From Sandaracinus sp. (GTDB lineage Bacteria > Myxococcota_A > Polyangia > Polyangiales > Houyiibacteriaceae), in NCBI GenBank assembly GCA_002699025.1, contig PABA01000067.1, positions 1 through 57,749 on the forward strand: DNA of 57,749 nt, read 5' to 3'. Shown here one piece after another: positions 1 to 8,611 of this stretch; the first letter of the stretch is position 1; each line of letters starts with the position of its first letter. The position numbers and the translations under genes were made by a program. The notes under the pieces are model-generated. The model ran no database searches. It was given only the letters and a program-made list of their open reading frames with translations, and was not told the origin of the DNA.

Positions 1-12
1 AACGCGCGCCGC

Positions 13-1377
13 TCAGACCCACATGCCCAGGATGACCTGCGCGACGCTGAAGTAGACGATCAGCCCCAGCACGTCGACGACGCTCGCGATGAAGGGCGTG
101 GAGCTCACCGCCGGGTCGAGCCCGGCGCGCTGGATGAGCATCGGCAGGAGCGAGCCGATGATCGTGCTCAGCGTCACGATCGCCAGGATGCTCATGCCCA
201 CGGCGATGCCGAGCGCCGTCGCGTCGACGGTCTCCCCGGCGAACCAGCCGCGGCCGAAGCCCATCAGCCCGAGGATCAGCCCGAGCGCCAACCCGATCAC
301 CATCTCCCGCCCGAAGACCTTCAACCAGTCGCCCGGCTGCGCCTCGCCCACGGCCATCGCGCGGATGATCAGCGTCGAGCTCTGCGACCCGGCGTTGCCG
401 CCGCTCGCGATGATCAGCGGGATGAACACGGCGAGCTCCATGGTCGCGCGCAGCGTGCTCTGGTTCTGCTCCATCACCGTCGCCGTCAGCAGCTGCCCGA
501 GGAAGAGCACGATCAGCCACGCGCCCCGCTTCCACACGAACTCGAGCAGCCCGGTGCTGAAGTAGGCGTCCTCGAGCGGCACGACGCCGCCCATCATCTG
601 CGCGTCCTCGGTCGCCTCCTCGATGACCACGTCGACCACGTCGTCGACGGTCACCACGCCCAGCATGCCGTCCTGGTCGTCCACGACCGGCAGCGCCGCC
701 AGGTCGTAGCGCGCGATCTTCTGCGCGACGTCCTCCTGATCGTCCGTCGGCCGCGCCCAGACGACCTTCTCGGTCATGATGTCCGCGAGCTCCTGCCCCG
801 GATCGCTGAGGATCAGGTCGCGCAGCGAGACCACCCCGAGGAGCTTCTCGCCGTAGCCGACCACGTAGAGGTAGTAGATGGTCTCGGCCTCGCCCTCGTT
901 CGCGATCTTCCGGACCTCCTCGACGGCCTCCCAGACCTTCATGTCCGGGCGCAGGCCGACGTACTCGGTGGTCATCAGACCGCCGGCCGTCTCCGGGTCG
1001 TAGGCGAGGAGCTCCTGGGTCTCCTCGACGATCTCCTTGTCGAGACGCCCGAGGTAGGCCTCGACCTCGTCCTCCTCGAGCTCCTCGAAGAAGTCGACCC
1101 GATCGTCCGGGTCCATGGCCGTGAGCAGCTCCGTCGCCCGCTCCTCGTCGACGGCCTCGAGCACCACGCGCTGACGCTCGGGGGAGAGCCGCTCGATCAC
1201 GTCCGCGCCGGCCTCCGAGGAGAGCGCATGCACCAGATCCGCGACCTGCTCGATGGGGAGGTCCTCGAGGAGCTCGGCCACGTCCTCCGGGTGGAACTCG
1301 TCGAACGCCGCCTGGAGCGCCTCGGGGTCGGCCTTCAGGGCCTGGAGATCGGGTCCGAGGAGCGAGGCGAGGCGCAT
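13..1377 (-). CDS. mgtE: Magnesium transporter MgtE
   Basis: Mg2+-gated Mg2+ channel of the inner membrane, 454 aa, the usual length for MgtE. The N-terminal acidic helical domain (about residues 1-130, rich in DLPIEQ and ELLTAMDPDDR repeats) is followed by two CBS domains (about 135-255), a plug helix, and five membrane helices. The pore-helix signature PLIIASGGNAGSQSS and the last-helix motif GLDPAVSSTPFIASVVD are intact, including the conserved Asp that coordinates Mg2+ in the pore. The ATG at 1377 is chosen because it gives the canonical N-terminus; the open frame runs far upstream only because of GC content. It is divergent from the kinase gene at 1456 with a 78-bp gap. No Mg2+ riboswitch is visible in that gap. 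Function is confident by family. Confidence 0.95.
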   Translation of the reverse strand: MRLASLLGPDLQALKADPEALQAAFDEFHPEDVAELLEDLPIEQVADLVHALSSEAGADVIERLSPERQRVVLEAVDEERATELLTAMDPDDRVDFFEELEEDEVEAYLGRLDKEIVEETQELLAYDPETAGGLMTTEYVGLRPDMKVWEAVEEVRKIANEGEAETIYYLYVVGYGEKLLGVVSLRDLILSDPGQELADIMTEKVVWARPTDDQEDVAQKIARYDLAALPVVDDQDGMLGVVTVDDVVDVVIEEATEDAQMMGGVVPLEDAYFSTGLLEFVWKRGAWLIVLFLGQLLTATVMEQNQSTLRATMELAVFIPLIIASGGNAGSQSSTLIIRAMAVGEAQPGDWLKVFGREMVIGLALGLILGLMGFGRGWFAGETVDATALGIAVGMSILAIVTLSTIIGSLLPMLIQRAGLDPAVSSTPFIASVVDVLGLIVYFSVAQVILGMWV

Positions 1378-1443
1378 GGCCGGCCCATTGTGGCGGAAGG
1401 GCGGCGGATGACAACGGCGCGCCCGCGGCTCCCCCCGTTGGGG

Positions 1444-1449
1444 TAAGAT
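1444..1449 (+). promoter_or_regulatory. -10 box TAAGAT abutting a start codon (leaderless type)
   Basis: TAAGAT lies 6 nt before the GTG at 1456. The geometry places the transcription start at or next to the start codon. One of nine such TANNNT boxes in the window. No clear -35 is seen. Confidence 0.45.
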
Positions 1450-1455
1450 TCGGAG

Positions 1456-2913
1456 GTGGCGGCGCGACGCGCAGAGGTGGCCGGGGCCTTCGCCGAGCGG
1501 CGAACGCGCCGTCTGGTCGCCGACCCGAAGGTCCGGCGCGTCTACCTCGAGCGCGGCGGCGCCCACTCCTTCCTCGACGCGGTCGGCGCCACGCCCTGGG
1601 TCGCCCTCTCGGACTACACGGCCGTGCTGGACGCGGCGGAGACGGCGCTCGGAGGCACGGCCCTGCGGAAGACCGCCCGCGAGCTCATGGGCGAGGAGAT
1701 CGAGCGCGGCCGCTTCTCCCCGCTCGGGCCGCTGATGGAGAGCGGGGGCGAGCCGCGCGCGATCTTCGGGCGCGTCGCGCCGCTCCTCTGGGACAGCGCG
1801 CTCCGCCACGCGGGCAGCCTGCGCGTCACATCGACGCCGCGCGGCGTCGACATGCTCCTCGACGGCGTGGCGACGCCCTTCCTCGAGTCGCCGGGCCTGA
1901 GGCAGATGTTCGCCGGCACCATCCTCGGGCTCCTCGACCGGCTCGGGTTGAAGGCGCGGCTGAGGCTCGTCGACCAGCCGGAGGCGGAGCGGCTCGTCGT
2001 GCGCCTCGAGTGGACGGACCAGCCGGCGACCGAGGTCGGCATGCGCCGGCCGACGCGCGACTCGACGCCGCCGCCGGACGTGGGGCTCCACGCCGGCGAC
2101 GCGCTCGCCGGGCGCTACCGGCTGACGCACGCGATCGGCGCGGGCGGCTTCGGGCAGGTCTGGCGCGCGACGGACGCGAAGCTCGGGCGCGAGGTCGCCG
2201 TGAAGGTGCTGCACGGGCACGTCGCCGAGCAGGCGTGGGAGCTGCTCGAGAAGGAGGCCCGGATCCTCGCCGGCGTACGCCACCCGAACATCGTCACGCT
2301 CTACGAGGTGGAGCGCTCCGGCGGGCGCTGGCCCTTCCTCGTGCTCGAGCTCCTGCCGGGCGTCTCGCTCACGGAGCAGGTGCTGCGCGAGGGGCCTGTG
2401 CCGCCGGGGCTCGCGTGCAAGGTCGCCGGCCTGCTGCTCAACGGGCTCGAGGCGGCGCACGAGGCGGGCGTGCTCCATCGGGACGTGACGCCGCACAACG
2501 TGCTGCTCTCGCGCTCGGGCGGGAGCGGGCGCTCGGTGAAGCTGATCGACTTCGGGCTGGCGGGGCGCGTGGACGACGACGACGCGCGCGTCGGCACGCT
2601 GAGCTACATGGCGCCGGAGCAGCTCCAGGGCGCGGAGCCGACCGTGCGGAGCGACCTCTACAGCGTGGGCGCGACCCTCTACCACGCGCTCACCGGGCGC
2701 CCGCCCTACGCGCTGCAGGAGTACGAGGACAAGCGCGCCTTCTTCGCCGCCGTGGCGAAGGGCCCCTTGCCCTCCCTGGGGGATCTCCCCGCGCCGCTCG
2801 TGCCCGTGCTGCGGAAGGCGCTGGCGAAGGATCCGGCGGCGCGCTTCGGGAGCTGCGCCGAGATGCGCGCGGCCTGCGACGAGGCCCGCCGCGCGCTCCG
2901 CGAGGACGACTGA
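1456..2913 (+). CDS. Ser/Thr protein kinase with N-terminal DUF2378-like domain
   Basis: 485 aa. Residues about 20-188 form a domain that resembles the myxobacterial DUF2378/TIGR02265 family: a Trp-Val and Tyr near 48-54, a Leu-Gly near 65, RHAG at 117-120, a Gly-rich helix near 154-165, and a closing hydrophobic-Glu-Trp near 184-186. A Pro-rich linker leads to a Hanks-type kinase domain (about 218-480): glycine loop GAGGFG (228-233), Lys250 in VAVKVL, catalytic HRD (341-343) with PHN, DFG (365-367), and GTLSYMAPEQL. All catalytic residues are present, so it should be active. No membrane helix follows, so it is probably cytoplasmic. The GTG start has a TAAGAT box 6 nt upstream and no spaced Shine-Dalgarno. 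The same sensor-like domain sits at the C-terminus of the kinase encoded at 39692-41134. Ligand and substrate are unknown. Confidence 0.9.
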   Translation: MAARRAEVAGAFAERRTRRLVADPKVRRVYLERGGAHSFLDAVGATPWVALSDYTAVLDAAETALGGTALRKTARELMGEEIERGRFSPLGPLMESGGEPRAIFGRVAPLLWDSALRHAGSLRVTSTPRGVDMLLDGVATPFLESPGLRQMFAGTILGLLDRLGLKARLRLVDQPEAERLVVRLEWTDQPATEVGMRRPTRDSTPPPDVGLHAGDALAGRYRLTHAIGAGGFGQVWRATDAKLGREVAVKVLHGHVAEQAWELLEKEARILAGVRHPNIVTLYEVERSGGRWPFLVLELLPGVSLTEQVLREGPVPPGLACKVAGLLLNGLEAAHEAGVLHRDVTPHNVLLSRSGGSGRSVKLIDFGLAGRVDDDDARVGTLSYMAPEQLQGAEPTVRSDLYSVGATLYHALTGRPPYALQEYEDKRAFFAAVAKGPLPSLGDLPAPLVPVLRKALAKDPAARFGSCAEMRAACDEARRALREDD

Positions 2914-3028
2914 CTCCGCGCGCGACGGGCACGAGCCGCAGCCGCCGGACGGCGCCCACAACGTGTTCTCCGCGCCGGCTTCTCCTACGCCGTATGCGCC
3001 GGCACAGGATTCTCCTGCGCGTCTTCTC

Positions 3029-3844
3029 CTACACCGTCTTCACGAAGCGCTCTCGGGGGAGCCGGATGCGGGGCCCGTACACGCCGCCGCGGCGGCGCCG
3101 GCCGGCGCCGATGACCATGGTCACGATCGCGTCGCGCCCGAGGCCGAGGATGCGCCGGACGCGCTCCTCGTCCATGCCCTCCATCGGGCAGCTGTCGTAG
3201 CCGGCGGCGCGGAACGCGAGCATCAGGTTCTCGCAGGCGAGCGCGGTCGTCTTCACCGCCCAGGTGACCAGCTCGGCCCGGCTCGTGGGTCCCCGGGGGA
3301 TCGGACGCACGAGCCCGACCGCGCTGACGAGCGCCTTCTTGACCGGGCCGAGCAACCCGAGCGGCCCGTTGTCGTAAGCGATGCGGGTGATGAGCGAGTA
3401 GTAGGCGTGCATCGACTTCGGCCACGTCCAGACGTCGCGCTCGAGGTGCCGCAGGATGTCGCGCGCGTTTCGCTTCCAGGTGTCGATCCGCGCCACGGCC
3501 ACGATCAGCTCCGCGGCCGTGGCGGCGGCGGGCTGCGAGAGGCAGGCCTCGACCAGGGCTTGCTTCTTCGCCGGATCGACCACCCGGTAGAGCTCCCAGC
3601 ACTGCAGGTTCGACGAGGTCGGCGCGAGGAGCGCGAGGTCGAGGCAGCGCTCGACGACCTCGTCCGGGATCGGCTCGTCCGCGAAGCGGCGGACGCTCCG
3701 GCGCGACTCGACGACGGTGGCGAAGGCCTCGAAGTCCGTGGGCGGGGCCTCTTCCCAGTACTGCTTGACCGACGGCTTGCTCTGCACCGCGGCAGCGTAG
3801 CCGACCCGGCCGCAGATGGCGCGGCGCGTCGTGGGCGAGACCAC
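3029..3844 (-). CDS. Nitroreductase family protein
   Basis: 271 aa FMN-dependent NAD(P)H oxidoreductase of the nitroreductase fold. The N-terminal FMN-binding signature ESRRSVRRF (46-54) is followed by ALLAPTSSNLQCWELY, and the C-terminal half has the expected AVKTTALACENLMLAFRAAGYDSCPMEG segment before a glycine-containing strand (VIGAGRRRRGG) that usually closes the FMN site. The GTG at 3844 is preferred because GGAGG lies 4 nt upstream; a second GTG at 3787 would give 252 aa. Physiological substrate is not predictable from sequence. It stands alone, 168 bp from the acetyltransferase gene upstream on the same strand. Confidence 0.88.
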   Translation of the reverse strand: MVSPTTRRAICGRVGYAAAVQSKPSVKQYWEEAPPTDFEAFATVVESRRSVRRFADEPIPDEVVERCLDLALLAPTSSNLQCWELYRVVDPAKKQALVEACLSQPAAATAAELIVAVARIDTWKRNARDILRHLERDVWTWPKSMHAYYSLITRIAYDNGPLGLLGPVKKALVSAVGLVRPIPRGPTSRAELVTWAVKTTALACENLMLAFRAAGYDSCPMEGMDEERVRRILGLGRDAIVTMVIGAGRRRRGGVYGPRIRLPRERFVKTV

Positions 3845-4012
3845 GCGTCCTCCCCCTCGCTCGACGCCTCGGCCGTGCTCGCGCCCGGCAAGCAGAAGGG
3901 CCGCCAGAGGAAGCCGCAGAGGAAGCCACCAGAGGAAGCCGCCAGAGAGATGCCGGTGAGGGGAGGGGCGAGATGGGCTCGTCCCGCCCGCGGGTCGTCG
4001 GTCGCCGCGCGG

Positions 4013-4531
4013 CTAGCCCGGCCGGGGTTTCTTGCGCTGCGGGAGGGCGCGCGCCGGGACGCCCATGGCCGTGGCGCCGGGCGGCACGTCCGTGACGACG
4101 AGCGAGTTGGCGGCGACGATGGCGCCCTTCCCCACGCGCACCGGGCCGAGCACCTTCGCGCCAGCGCCGATGAAGGCGTCGTCCTCGATGATCGGCGCGC
4201 CCTCGATGTCGTTCCGGGTCCCGATGGTCACGTCGTGCATGATGCCGACCCGATCGCCGATCACCGCGTCCGGGTGGATGCGCACGTTGCGCCCGTGGAT
4301 GAAGTGCGGGGCGGCGCCCACCCGGGTCTCGCGGTGGAGCCGCGTCCCCGTGACCAGCTCCACGCCCAGGCCGAGCATGCCGTAGCCCTTCGAGGCGACC
4401 CCGCGGACCGGCCCCGGGAGCCCCTCGGCCGCCTGCCCGAGCCGGTAGACGAGCAGGGGCCAGAGCGCGGGGTCGGCCCAGCCCTCGTGCCGCGCCGCGT
4501 CGGCCCGGAGCCGCTTCCACAGTCGCCTCAT
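4013..4531 (-). CDS. Hexapeptide-repeat acetyltransferase, serine O-acetyltransferase-like
   Basis: 172 aa left-handed beta-helix acyltransferase. A short helical N-terminus (1-65) precedes hexapeptide turns from about 70 to 160 (VGAAPHFIHG, IHPDAVIGDRVGIMHDVTIG, IIEDDAFIGAGAKVLGP). His86 and His99 lie where serine acetyltransferases carry catalytic and substrate-binding His. The C-terminal GVPARAL is typical of this fold. It is shorter than CysE (about 270 aa), matching the short SAT class, but colanic-acid type acyltransferases have the same shape, so the acceptor is uncertain. ATG at 4531 has a TAGGCT box 6 nt upstream and no Shine-Dalgarno. Confidence 0.85.
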   Translation of the reverse strand: MRRLWKRLRADAARHEGWADPALWPLLVYRLGQAAEGLPGPVRGVASKGYGMLGLGVELVTGTRLHRETRVGAAPHFIHGRNVRIHPDAVIGDRVGIMHDVTIGTRNDIEGAPIIEDDAFIGAGAKVLGPVRVGKGAIVAANSLVVTDVPPGATAMGVPARALPQRKKPRPG

Positions 4532-4537
4532 GGTGGA

Positions 4538-4543
4538 AGCCTA
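4538..4543 (-). promoter_or_regulatory. -10 box TAGGCT abutting a start codon (leaderless type)
   Basis: TAGGCT on the minus strand ends 6 nt before the ATG at 4531. The same hexamer is found before three other genes in the window (8612, 11474, 17928). Confidence 0.5.
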
Positions 4544-4572
4544 TCGCAGACCGGGGTGGGGCGCGCCGTGGT

Positions 4573-5162
4573 CGACACCGACCGGCCGGGGCGCGATTGG
4601 CCCGGCACCGACCTGTTGGTGCGCCGCCCGCCCGCCCACCGATCGACCGAAACTCACTCGCGCCGACACCGACCCGCCGGTGCCCCTTCCGGCCACGCAC
4701 CGGCGCCACACCGACCGGGCGGTACGCGCGCTCGGCCCACACCGACCTGCCGGTGCGCGACTGGCCCGGCACCGACCTATCGGTGCGCCGCCGGCCCGCC
4801 CACCGATCGACCGAAACTCACTCGCACCGACACCGACCCGCCGGTGCCCCTTCCGGCCCCGCACCAGACCCGCCGACCGGGCGGTACGCGCGCTCGGCCC
4901 ACACCGACCTGCCGGTGCGCGCTCGAAGGACACCGACCCGCCAGTGCGCCGCTGGCCCGGCACCGACATGCCGGTGCGCGCTCGAACAACACCGACCCGC
5001 CAGTGCGCCGCTGGCCCCGCACCGACATGCCGGTGCGCGCTCGAAGGACACCGACCAGCCGCGCCGCTGGCCCGGCACCGACATGCCGGTGCGCGCTCGA
5101 ACAACACCGACCCGCCAGTGCGCCGCTGGCCCGGCACCGGCATGCCGGGGGGCCGCCCGAGG
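4573..5162. repeat. Array of about 17 imperfect palindromic micro-repeats
   Basis: A 770-bp gene-free spacer filled with about 17 copies of a 16-bp near-palindrome, consensus CACCGACMTGCCGGTG (5-bp arms CACCG/CGGTG), spaced about 20-40 bp. Several copies have one weakened arm (CCAGTG, GCGGTA). It has higher-order structure: a unit of about 164 bp is duplicated (the phrase GATCGACCGAAACTCACTCG starts at 4641 and 4805), and from 4961 the array has a 56-59 bp period (4961, 5020, 5076, 5135). The frames read through without stops, but the period is not a multiple of three and nothing resembles a protein. It resembles a REP/MITE-derived or slippage-amplified array. Confidence 0.8.
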
Positions 5163-5301
5163 AGGGCCGCAGGGGGGCCGCGGGAGACCGCAGCACGAAA
5201 GCAGGACGAAGGCGGGACGACGGCAGGAAGACGGCAGGGCGAACGGTGACGGGTAGGCGACGTCGTTGACCGACGCGCGCAGCCGCGGCTATCCCGCGGG
5301 C

Positions 5302-6468
5302 ATGAAGACGGGCGCGTGGGGGGAGCGAGCACCGCGGACCGGCGTCCTCGCCCTCGTGGCGCTCGCGCTGGCGTGCGGCGGAGACGACGACGCGGCCCGA
5401 CCGGACGGCGGCATCGACACGGGCGGAGAGGACGCTGGCGCAGAGGACGCCGGCGAACGGCGCGACGCCGGCACCGACGCGAGCTTCCCGGTGGGGCGAC
5501 CGGACGCGAGCGTCCCCGGGCCCTGTGAACGCTACGGCGCCGGCGTGCGGGTCTTCGACGTGGACGAGCGTCACCCGCCCGAGATCTCCGGCCTCGCCAT
5601 CAGCCGCGGGAACCCCGGCGTGCTCTGGGTGCACGACGACGGCGGCAACCCAGCCGTGCTCGTCGCCCTGAGCTTCGCCGGGGAGGTCGTGGCCCGGATC
5701 CACCTCGCCGCGCCGCTCGTCTACCCGCCCTTCCCGCTCGACGAGGCCGCCTTCCAGTTCAACAACGACTGGGAAGACCTCGCCCTCGGGCCCTGCGCCG
5801 AGGGGAGCGACACGGACTGCCTCTACGTCGCCGACTTCGGCGACAACGACGCCGGCAAGCAGGACAACCCCGGCTTCCACTACACGGTCTTCCGCGTGCC
5901 CGAGCCGGAGCTCGACCCGGTGCTCGAGCCGAGCGGCGAGGTGGACGAGCTCACGAGCGAGGACTGGGTCGGCTTCCCCTTCCGCTACGCGGACCGCGCC
6001 CACGACGCCGAGGGGCTCGCCGTCGATCCGAGCGGCCGCCCGATCGTCTTCACGAAGGAGCGCGAGGAGGACGCGACGCACGTCTTCCGCTTCGGGCCGC
6101 TCCCCGAGACGGCGCCGCGCACCTTCGCGCCCGTGGAGGAGCTCGAGCGCATGGCCTCGCTCACGCTCACCGACGAGTCCCTCGACCTGGCGACCGGGGC
6201 GGACCTGAACCGGAGCGCGGACCGGCTCGCGCTCCGCACCTACCGGCACGTCTACGAGTACCGCTTCGCGGCGTTCCCGGAGGGCCTCGAGGCCCTCTCG
6301 GACGCGGACCTCGTGCCCGGCGTCGTCCCCGACCTCGATTTCCCGCGCGAGTCCCCGCAAGGCGAAGCGGTCGCCTACGACCCCTTCACCGGCCACCTGC
6401 TGACCATCAGCGAGCACGTCCGCGGCATCGGCATCCCCTCGCTCCACGAGCTCCCCTGCGCGGAGTGA
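5302..6468 (+). CDS. Lipoprotein with beta-propeller-like domain
   Basis: 388 aa. A signal peptide runs to the ALALACGGDDD lipobox region, so it is predicted to be a lipoprotein. An Asp-Ala-Gly-rich linker (to about residue 65) follows. The mature domain has repeated blade-like phrases: EISGLAISRGNPGVLWVHDDGG, NNDWEDLALGPC, CLYVADFGDN, HDAEGLAVDPSGRPIVFTKE, and ATGADLNRSADRLALRTY. These resemble six-bladed propellers of the esterase-like-phytase/SdiA-regulated type. No catalytic residues can be assigned. The ATG at 5302 is chosen because the signal peptide begins there. It lies between two repeat-rich spacers and is likely monocistronic. Confidence 0.8.
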   Translation: MKTGAWGERAPRTGVLALVALALACGGDDDAARPDGGIDTGGEDAGAEDAGERRDAGTDASFPVGRPDASVPGPCERYGAGVRVFDVDERHPPEISGLAISRGNPGVLWVHDDGGNPAVLVALSFAGEVVARIHLAAPLVYPPFPLDEAAFQFNNDWEDLALGPCAEGSDTDCLYVADFGDNDAGKQDNPGFHYTVFRVPEPELDPVLEPSGEVDELTSEDWVGFPFRYADRAHDAEGLAVDPSGRPIVFTKEREEDATHVFRFGPLPETAPRTFAPVEELERMASLTLTDESLDLATGADLNRSADRLALRTYRHVYEYRFAAFPEGLEALSDADLVPGVVPDLDFPRESPQGEAVAYDPFTGHLLTISEHVRGIGIPSLHELPCAE

Positions 6469-6591
6469 GCGCCCGCGCAGGCGGGCCGCACGAGCAGGTG
6501 GCACGGGCGGCCGGCATGGGTGGCAGAGGCGGGCGGCGCGGCGGGCGGGCTTACGGCACGGGCGGGCGGCGCCGGCGGAGGGACGCCACGG

Positions 6592-6656
6592 GCGGACGAC
6601 TCCAGCGGACGACTCCGGCGGACGACTCCGGCGGACGACTCCGGCGGACGACTCCG
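6592..6656. repeat. 13-bp tandem repeat, 5 copies
   Basis: Five copies of GCGGACGACTCCG, starting at 6592, 6605, 6618, 6631 and 6644 (the first has an A in the last position). The unit contains the mini-inverted repeat TCCG-G-CGGA. It lies in the gene-free 6469-6870 spacer. Confidence 0.9.
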
Positions 6657-6674
6657 GGCGCCCGCTCTCGCCCG

Positions 6675-6811
6675 GCTCGACGTCGGCGAGTCGGGCGAGA
6701 GCGGGGAGCACGTGGCGGCTCGGGCGGACGGCACGGGCGGACGGCACGGGGAGCCGGCCCACGCGCTCGACGTCGGTGAGCACGGCGAGAGAGGGGAGCG
6801 CGTGGCGGCTC
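6675..6811. repeat. 47-bp direct repeat, 2 copies 90 bp apart
   Basis: Positions 6675-6721 and 6765-6811 are near-identical, both starting GCTCGACGTCGG and ending CGTGGCGGCTC. The segment between them contains two short copies of GGACGGCACGGG. The rest of the 6469-6870 spacer is low-complexity GC sequence without a gene. Confidence 0.8.
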
Positions 6812-6870
6812 CCGAGCGCGGCGCGGGGCCGGCGCGCCGCGGCTCGCGGGATCGACTCGCCGGATCTGCT

Positions 6871-7779
6871 ATGGCTCGCCCCATGATCACGCTGCGCCTC
6901 GGACTCGAGTGGTTCCTCAACCCGGATCACCTCCCTTTCCTCGTCGCCCAGGAGAAGGGCTGGCTGAAGGAGGCCGGCCTCGACCTCCACCTCGTGGAGC
7001 CGCAGGAGCACCTGGACGCCGCGGAGGCGATCCAGAAGGGCGAGCTGGACGTCGCGATCACCGAGCCGCTCCACCTCGTGGAGGACCGGGCGCAGGGCCG
7101 CGCGGTCCGGGGCTTCGCCCGCTTCCTGCACACGAACGGCGGCGTGATGTACTTCGCGGAGAGCGGCATCGAGCGCCCCCGCGACATGGCGGGCAAGCGC
7201 ATCCAGTATCCGGGCGCGCCGGGGCCGGGGGGGCCGGCGATCGTCGGGACGATGGTCGAGGCGGACGGCGGCCGGGCCCCCGTCGACGACTTCGTGCGGG
7301 TGAACGAAGGCTTCCACCACACGCAGGCGCTCGTGGACGGCAAGGCCGACGTGGCGACGCTCGCCTTCTACAACTTCGAGCTCGTCGAGGCGCGCCACCT
7401 CGGCCACGACGCGCGCTTCTTCGCGCTTCGCGATTGGGGCGTGCCCGACTTCTGCCAGCTCGTGCTCTTCACGACGCCGCGCGTGCTGAAGGACCGGCGC
7501 GGCGCGCTACAGGCCCTCGTGAAGCAGCTCCGCCGAGGCATCGACTTCGTCCACCAGCACCCGGAGGAGGCGCGGGCGCTCTACTTCCGCGCGAGCGGCG
7601 CGGACCCGGAGGACCCGCTCGGGGCGAAGATCTTCGCGGCGACCGCGCCCTGCTTCACCTTCGACTTCTCCATGAGCGACGACTACTTCCGCCGGCTCGC
7701 GAGCTGGATGGCCGAGCGCGGCCTGGTCGCCTCGGCGCCACCGCCCGAGACGCTCTGGACGAACGAGATCGCCTTCTGA
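6871..7779 (+). CDS. THI5/NMT1-like protein (ABC substrate-binding fold, cytoplasmic)
   Basis: 302 aa. It aligns along its whole length with the THI5/NMT1-ThiY family: LEWFLNPDHLPFLVAQEKGWLKEAGLDLHLVEP (12-44), a GELDVAIT strand (57-64), AGKRIQYPG, DGKADVAT, VPDFCQLVLF, IDFVHQHPEEA, then TFDFSMSDDY. There is no signal peptide or lipobox, unlike the ThiY transporter lipoproteins, and no permease gene is adjacent. Eukaryotic-type THI5 makes HMP-phosphate from PLP and its own histidine. By alignment from memory, His68 here falls at that histidine, but the PLP lysine position is Thr64 and the Cys-rich CCCFC motif is reduced to one Cys. It may be a binding protein or a variant enzyme. A second ATG at 6883 could also be the start. 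Confidence 0.75.
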   Translation: MARPMITLRLGLEWFLNPDHLPFLVAQEKGWLKEAGLDLHLVEPQEHLDAAEAIQKGELDVAITEPLHLVEDRAQGRAVRGFARFLHTNGGVMYFAESGIERPRDMAGKRIQYPGAPGPGGPAIVGTMVEADGGRAPVDDFVRVNEGFHHTQALVDGKADVATLAFYNFELVEARHLGHDARFFALRDWGVPDFCQLVLFTTPRVLKDRRGALQALVKQLRRGIDFVHQHPEEARALYFRASGADPEDPLGAKIFAATAPCFTFDFSMSDDYFRRLASWMAERGLVASAPPPETLWTNEIAF

Positions 7780-7810
7780 GCCCGCCCCGGCAGCGCGGCC
7801 GGGAGCGCGC

Positions 7811-8425
7811 TCAGGGCGCTTCGTCTTCCGCGTTCGAGCGCTTCGGATGACCCTCCGCGAGCGACTCCTGCTCGCGCTCCTGGGTCATCCCTTTCGCGCT
7901 CGAGAGGCGCGTCTCCGCGTGCGGGTCGTCCGTCCGCGCCACGCTCTCCGCATGCGCCTCGCTCGCCTTCGCCTCGCTCAGGGGGTGCGCGCTGCCCGGC
8001 CGACCGTCGGCGAGCCGATGGCCTCCCCCGGCATGCGCGGGGGGCGGCGCGGAGCCCTGCTCGACCGGGCGCACGAGGCCCCGCACGTCCGCCGGCAGGC
8101 CCGAGACGAGCGCGTGGGCGCCCCCATCGTCGAGGCTCGCCGCGAGCCAGCTCAGCACCGTGGAGACCCGCTCCACGGCCTGCGCCTCGTCGAGCCCTTC
8201 GAGCGCAGCGAGGAGCCTCGGCAGCCCCGCCGCGTCGTCGAACTTCTCCGCGCGGAGCGCCTCGAACCAGGCCGGCGGGAGCCGGCTCTGGAGGCGGTTC
8301 GCCGCGGGCCAGGGGATCAGCGGGGAGACCGCCGAGAGCACCTGCCGAACGGCCTCGTCCGCGTCGTCGACCGACGCGACACCGAGGTGATCCCGGAGGT
8401 GGCGCAACACATCACTCGTATCCAT
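7811..8425 (-). CDS. DUF2267 domain protein
   Basis: 204 aa. The N-terminal 100 residues fit DUF2267: three-helix repeats with DVLRHLRDHLG, AVRQVLSAVSPLIPWPAANRLQSRLPPAWFEAL, then a second repeat ending ALVSGLPADVRGL. The C-terminal 80 residues are low-complexity and charged (AHAESVARTDD, SSAKGMTQERE) and probably disordered. No enzymatic motif. Family function is unknown. It converges on the THI5-like gene, with only 31 bp between the stop codons. Confidence 0.8.
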   Translation of the reverse strand: MDTSDVLRHLRDHLGVASVDDADEAVRQVLSAVSPLIPWPAANRLQSRLPPAWFEALRAEKFDDAAGLPRLLAALEGLDEAQAVERVSTVLSWLAASLDDGGAHALVSGLPADVRGLVRPVEQGSAPPPAHAGGGHRLADGRPGSAHPLSEAKASEAHAESVARTDDPHAETRLSSAKGMTQEREQESLAEGHPKRSNAEDEAP

Positions 8426-8599
8426 GTACCGAATCCAACCTCTTCCTCGATAGCAGGCAGGCCCCCGCGCGAGAAGGGGCAGAACGCCGCCATGAGCCGA
8501 AAACGAACGGCGCCCGGAGTAGAAGAGGGCGCCCGGCGGGCGACCTTTCGGCACGGGCGAAGGGTTCACCCCGGAGCCTGCGTCGCGACGGCGACGGTG

Positions 8600-8605
8600 T
8601 AGGCT
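8600..8605 (+). promoter_or_regulatory. -10 box TAGGCT abutting a start codon (leaderless type)
   Basis: TAGGCT followed by GCCGCC and GTG at 8612, nearly identical to the site before the RegB-like gene (TAGGCT, GCCTCCC, GTG at 17928). Confidence 0.5.
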
Positions 8606-8611
8606 GCCGCC

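Noticed and set aside
1378-1455. Mg2+-sensing riboswitch before mgtE
   Set aside because: The 78-bp gap is too short and shows no M-box-like pairing.
4540-5160. CRISPR array
   Set aside because: The repeats are 16 bp, imperfect and unevenly spaced, the intervening DNA is itself repeated, and no cas gene is present.
2963-5269. Long plus-strand open frame of 768 codons
   Set aside because: It is the antisense of the nitroreductase and acetyltransferase genes plus the repeat array; composition is Arg/Ala/Pro filler with no domain.
4777-7407. Long minus-strand open frame of 876 codons
   Set aside because: It crosses the repeat array and lies antisense to the lipoprotein and THI5-like genes; an artefact of high GC.
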